Origin: Rhynchopus euleeides
Lineage: Eukaryota > Euglenozoa > Diplonemea > Diplonemida > Diplonemidae
Direction: 5' to 3'
DNA: 64,000 nucleotides
Assembly (NCBI GenBank): GCA_963210315.1
Contig: OY723277.1
Coordinates: 1,116,001 to 1,180,000, forward strand
The position numbers and the translations under genes are program-made. Positions 61,787 through 64,000 of the stretch are shown here, piece after piece (the first letter of the stretch is position 1; the number at the start of each line of letters is the position of its first letter). The notes beneath the pieces were generated by a model. The model was not told where the DNA came from. It worked only from the letters and a program-made list of their open reading frames with translations, and did not search any database.

Positions 61787-64000
61787 CCCTCTCCATTGAA
61801 TACTCGCGATTACAATCAAGATCTGCACTCACCCATTCCCCAAAGAGGCATACACCATCCTCTTCACCCTATGGCAGGCAGCGTCCGACACCTAGTGAAA
61901 GGGACACACACGGGCGGGGTTTGGGAATACGTTGGCATCTGTCGCCAAGACAACACTCGAACAGACCTCATCGCTAGGCTCGCAGTGAAACGAATCACGA
62001 GCACGGGGACCGGATTCGAAACGGCACAGCCACTCGGACAAAGATCATGCTCAAGGTGGCGGCACAAAAAAGATAAATAATAAAACCAGACAGCTTCCTT
62101 TTTCCTGCGACTCTGACAAATGATTGGACGATCTCTCTTTTTCTTTCTCGTTGAAAGCTGCTACAAGATCATGCTCAAGGGTGGCAGTAAAGAAAAATAA
62201 CAACAAAAAGGACGGGATGCATGTGGATGCATGTGGGTGTGATCTCGGTTGACTATTCTACCCGATGGGGACGAGGGGGGGGTGGGGGGCGGGGGAGGAG
62301 GAGGAGCTTTCGCCCTAATGCCCCCCCGATGTCTCTCTCTCTCTCACTACCTCCCCTCCTCCTCCTCCCGCCACCCCACCCCACCCACCTCCCAACCGAG
62401 CCGCTGCGATTCAAACAAAGAAATCAGGATTGTGGGGCCTTCAAATAGGATGCTGATCATTGTGCTGATTCTTTTGCTTCGCCGAACTGCGCTGCATCTG
62501 CATCTCACGCCGATTTCGACAATGGGGTCGTTCGTGCACAACTGTGCGTATGGCTGTCCATACGTGCGCTGCTAACACAGTCTTTTTTCTGCCGTGAACC
62601 TGAGACAGGTCATAGGAGAACAATATCGCGTCACGGGATATTGCAAGTAACACGGCGTACTCGTGGGGGAGGGACACGGCATGTGAATACCACACAGCCT
62701 GAGGTGGTTGGGGATGTTGAGAAAATTTTGTCGCGCCCACAACGAACGGCGCGGCGTGGGACGATTGTAGAGAAACGCGGCATGGCGTGGGTGGTGGGCA
62801 TGGTGTCGATATTTGACCATTTTTTTTGAACACAGCGTATGTGCGAAACGCAAAAAAGAAGCAAATTATCTGGGCTGATCTTGATACTTCCACAGTCACC
62901 CGATGGCCGTGCTGAGGCCTGGGTATCGTGAATGAGGAGCCGAATAAGCAACAATTTTACACCAAATATACTTGTGTTGGTTTGGCGCGGGCGCAACTCT
63001 GCCCGTATGGCTCGTCCGCAACAGGCAGAACGGCCAGCAGAACTTTAAAAAATACAGTCAACATATCGAGAAGGAGGCACGCAGACGGAAGTTTTTGCAG
63101 TTGGCTATGCCCAGGCATTAAAGACTGTCAACCCGAACGAATCTCAAGAGAAGGGAACCACCGAACGGCTGTGCTCTTCGCTCGCGCAGAACACCTACCC
63201 GCCTGCTGGACACTTGAAGAGTCGCAAGGGATACGCACGGTAAAGAATGCCACAGTGTTGGCCATGCCAGACTCTCACCGGGTTTGGCGCACAAACAACG
63301 CCTCATCTCCAGGCTCTCAAGAAAAATATGTACCACATTCGTGACGGATAGCAATCTGGGCTTTTTCCCGGTGTGTTGTCGGCAGAACCCAGCACCCCAA
63401 CACAATAACTGCACCATCAGAATCACGCACGAAACGCCCCCACCCCCCACAGGCTTATCTTGTCCCTGCGCTGGGCGTCCCAACTCTCGGGAATTTTGAA
63501 TGACATCCTTTTATTTTCGGCCAACCAACACTCCCACACCCCACCCCCCCACCCCTGCCTCTGCCCCGTCTCCCTCAACTCCAGGAGAGCGAGTGCGTCA
63601 TCCAACTGAACTGATGCAGCCCGTTGCCGAGCTTGCTCGAGCTCTGAGCGAGCTCGCGGCTCTCGGGGTTACCTTCGTTGGAGAGTGAAAGTGAGAGGGC
63701 TGATTTCGACTGGTCGACAGCCTCCAGCACCGACGCCGAGGCCCAGGCTTTCTCGGAATCGGCATCCACGGCGCGCAGGGTGGGCGCGCTGTGCACACCG
63801 CTGTACAGAGGGTCTGTGCGGCTGAAGAGCGACAGGGCAGACTCGCCCTTTGCGAACAGGGCGAGGTGAGGCGCCGTGCCTGGCCGCACGCCCATGACCC
63901 CCTCCTCCGAGGGCAGGCTGCCTGTGAGGGTGCGCACGCTGGAGCTGCTGAGGGGCCCCGAGTCGTCATGCCCAGCAAGACCCGGGTTCTGCCCAGACCA
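61787..64000. repeat. Tandem duplication, unit 2, right part (runs off window)
   Basis: Copy of 47284-49497, beginning CCCTCTCCATTGAATACTCG. No difference was noticed by eye. Between the LINE and the gene at 63575 it holds AC/T-rich and G-rich tracts, a short hairpin (CAATATC...GATATTG near 62621-62643) and no recognised gene. Confidence 0.93.
63575..64000 (-). CDS. Host gene, 3' part, continuing beyond the window
   Basis: The last 142 codons of the gene whose truncated copy is at 49072-49671, identical where they overlap. It contains PSEEGVMGVRPGTAPHLALF and the Ser/Leu-rich end SLSLSNEGNPESRELAQSSS, then SWMTHSLSWS. The frame is open to the window edge. No domain recognised. It is on the minus strand like the other host genes. 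Confidence 0.6.
   Translation of the reverse strand, partial: WSGQNPGLAGHDDSGPLSSSSVRTLTGSLPSEEGVMGVRPGTAPHLALFAKGESALSLFSRTDPLYSGVHSAPTLRAVDADSEKAWASASVLEAVDQSKSALSLSLSNEGNPESRELAQSSSKLGNGLHQFSWMTHSLSWS

Noticed and set aside
1..64000. CRISPR array, rRNA genes, bacterial operons
   Set aside because: No regularly spaced short repeats with unique spacers, no rRNA core sequences and no Shine-Dalgarno-led gene clusters. Introns and LINEs indicate nuclear DNA.

Overview
The window looks like nuclear DNA of a GC-rich protist, most likely a euglenozoan close to diplonemids or kinetoplastids. This is an inference from four observations. (1) An mRNA guanylyltransferase carries an N-terminal nucleotide-kinase-like domain, as I recall for trypanosome Ce1. 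(2) A tyrosine-recombinase retroelement has a Gag / recombinase / RT-RNase H order like the kinetoplastid VIPER/TATE group. (3) Every convincing host gene lies on the minus strand, as in polycistronic arrays. (4) The host genes have few introns, with GTATGY donors and AG acceptors. Host coding DNA is strongly G/C at third codon positions.

Layout. 1-2.6 kb is mostly repeats. 2.6-5.8 kb (-) is a five-exon capping guanylyltransferase with two PAM2-like motifs and an RGG tail. 7.5-10.0 and 25.6-28.1 kb are near-identical copies of a three-exon secreted, possibly papain-fold, hydrolase gene. They flank a giant (about 3,650 residue) surface-protein gene (-) that is split at 22.0-24.2 kb by a 5'-truncated LINE. 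28.5-29.4 kb (-) is a coiled-coil protein. 29.6-33.5 kb (-) is a VIPER-like element.

33.5-43.8 kb holds no recognisable gene but contains a 1,379-bp piggyBac-like MITE bounded by TTAA, a foldback element with arms of about 365 bp, and several short dispersed repeats. 43.8 kb to the end is a tandem duplication of a 5,858-bp unit. Each unit contains a 1,373-bp hAT-like MITE with an 8-bp target duplication and the 3' part of a host gene. The second unit is interrupted by a complete 8.63-kb LINE (53141-61773) with a 13-bp target-site duplication, and the first unit preserves the empty site.

The LINE encodes a coiled-coil ORF1 separated by one in-frame TAG from an ORF2 carrying OTU protease, AP-endonuclease, reverse transcriptase, zinc knuckle, RNase H and a tandem Cys/His module. 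The same Cys/His module, in three copies, ends the truncated LINE at 22 kb. The most unusual candidates are this module, the in-frame stop, the PAM2-bearing capping enzyme with a P-loop lacking lysine, and a family of short dispersed repeats whose hairpin shows a compensatory base-pair change and is followed by a U-rich, Sm-like tract.
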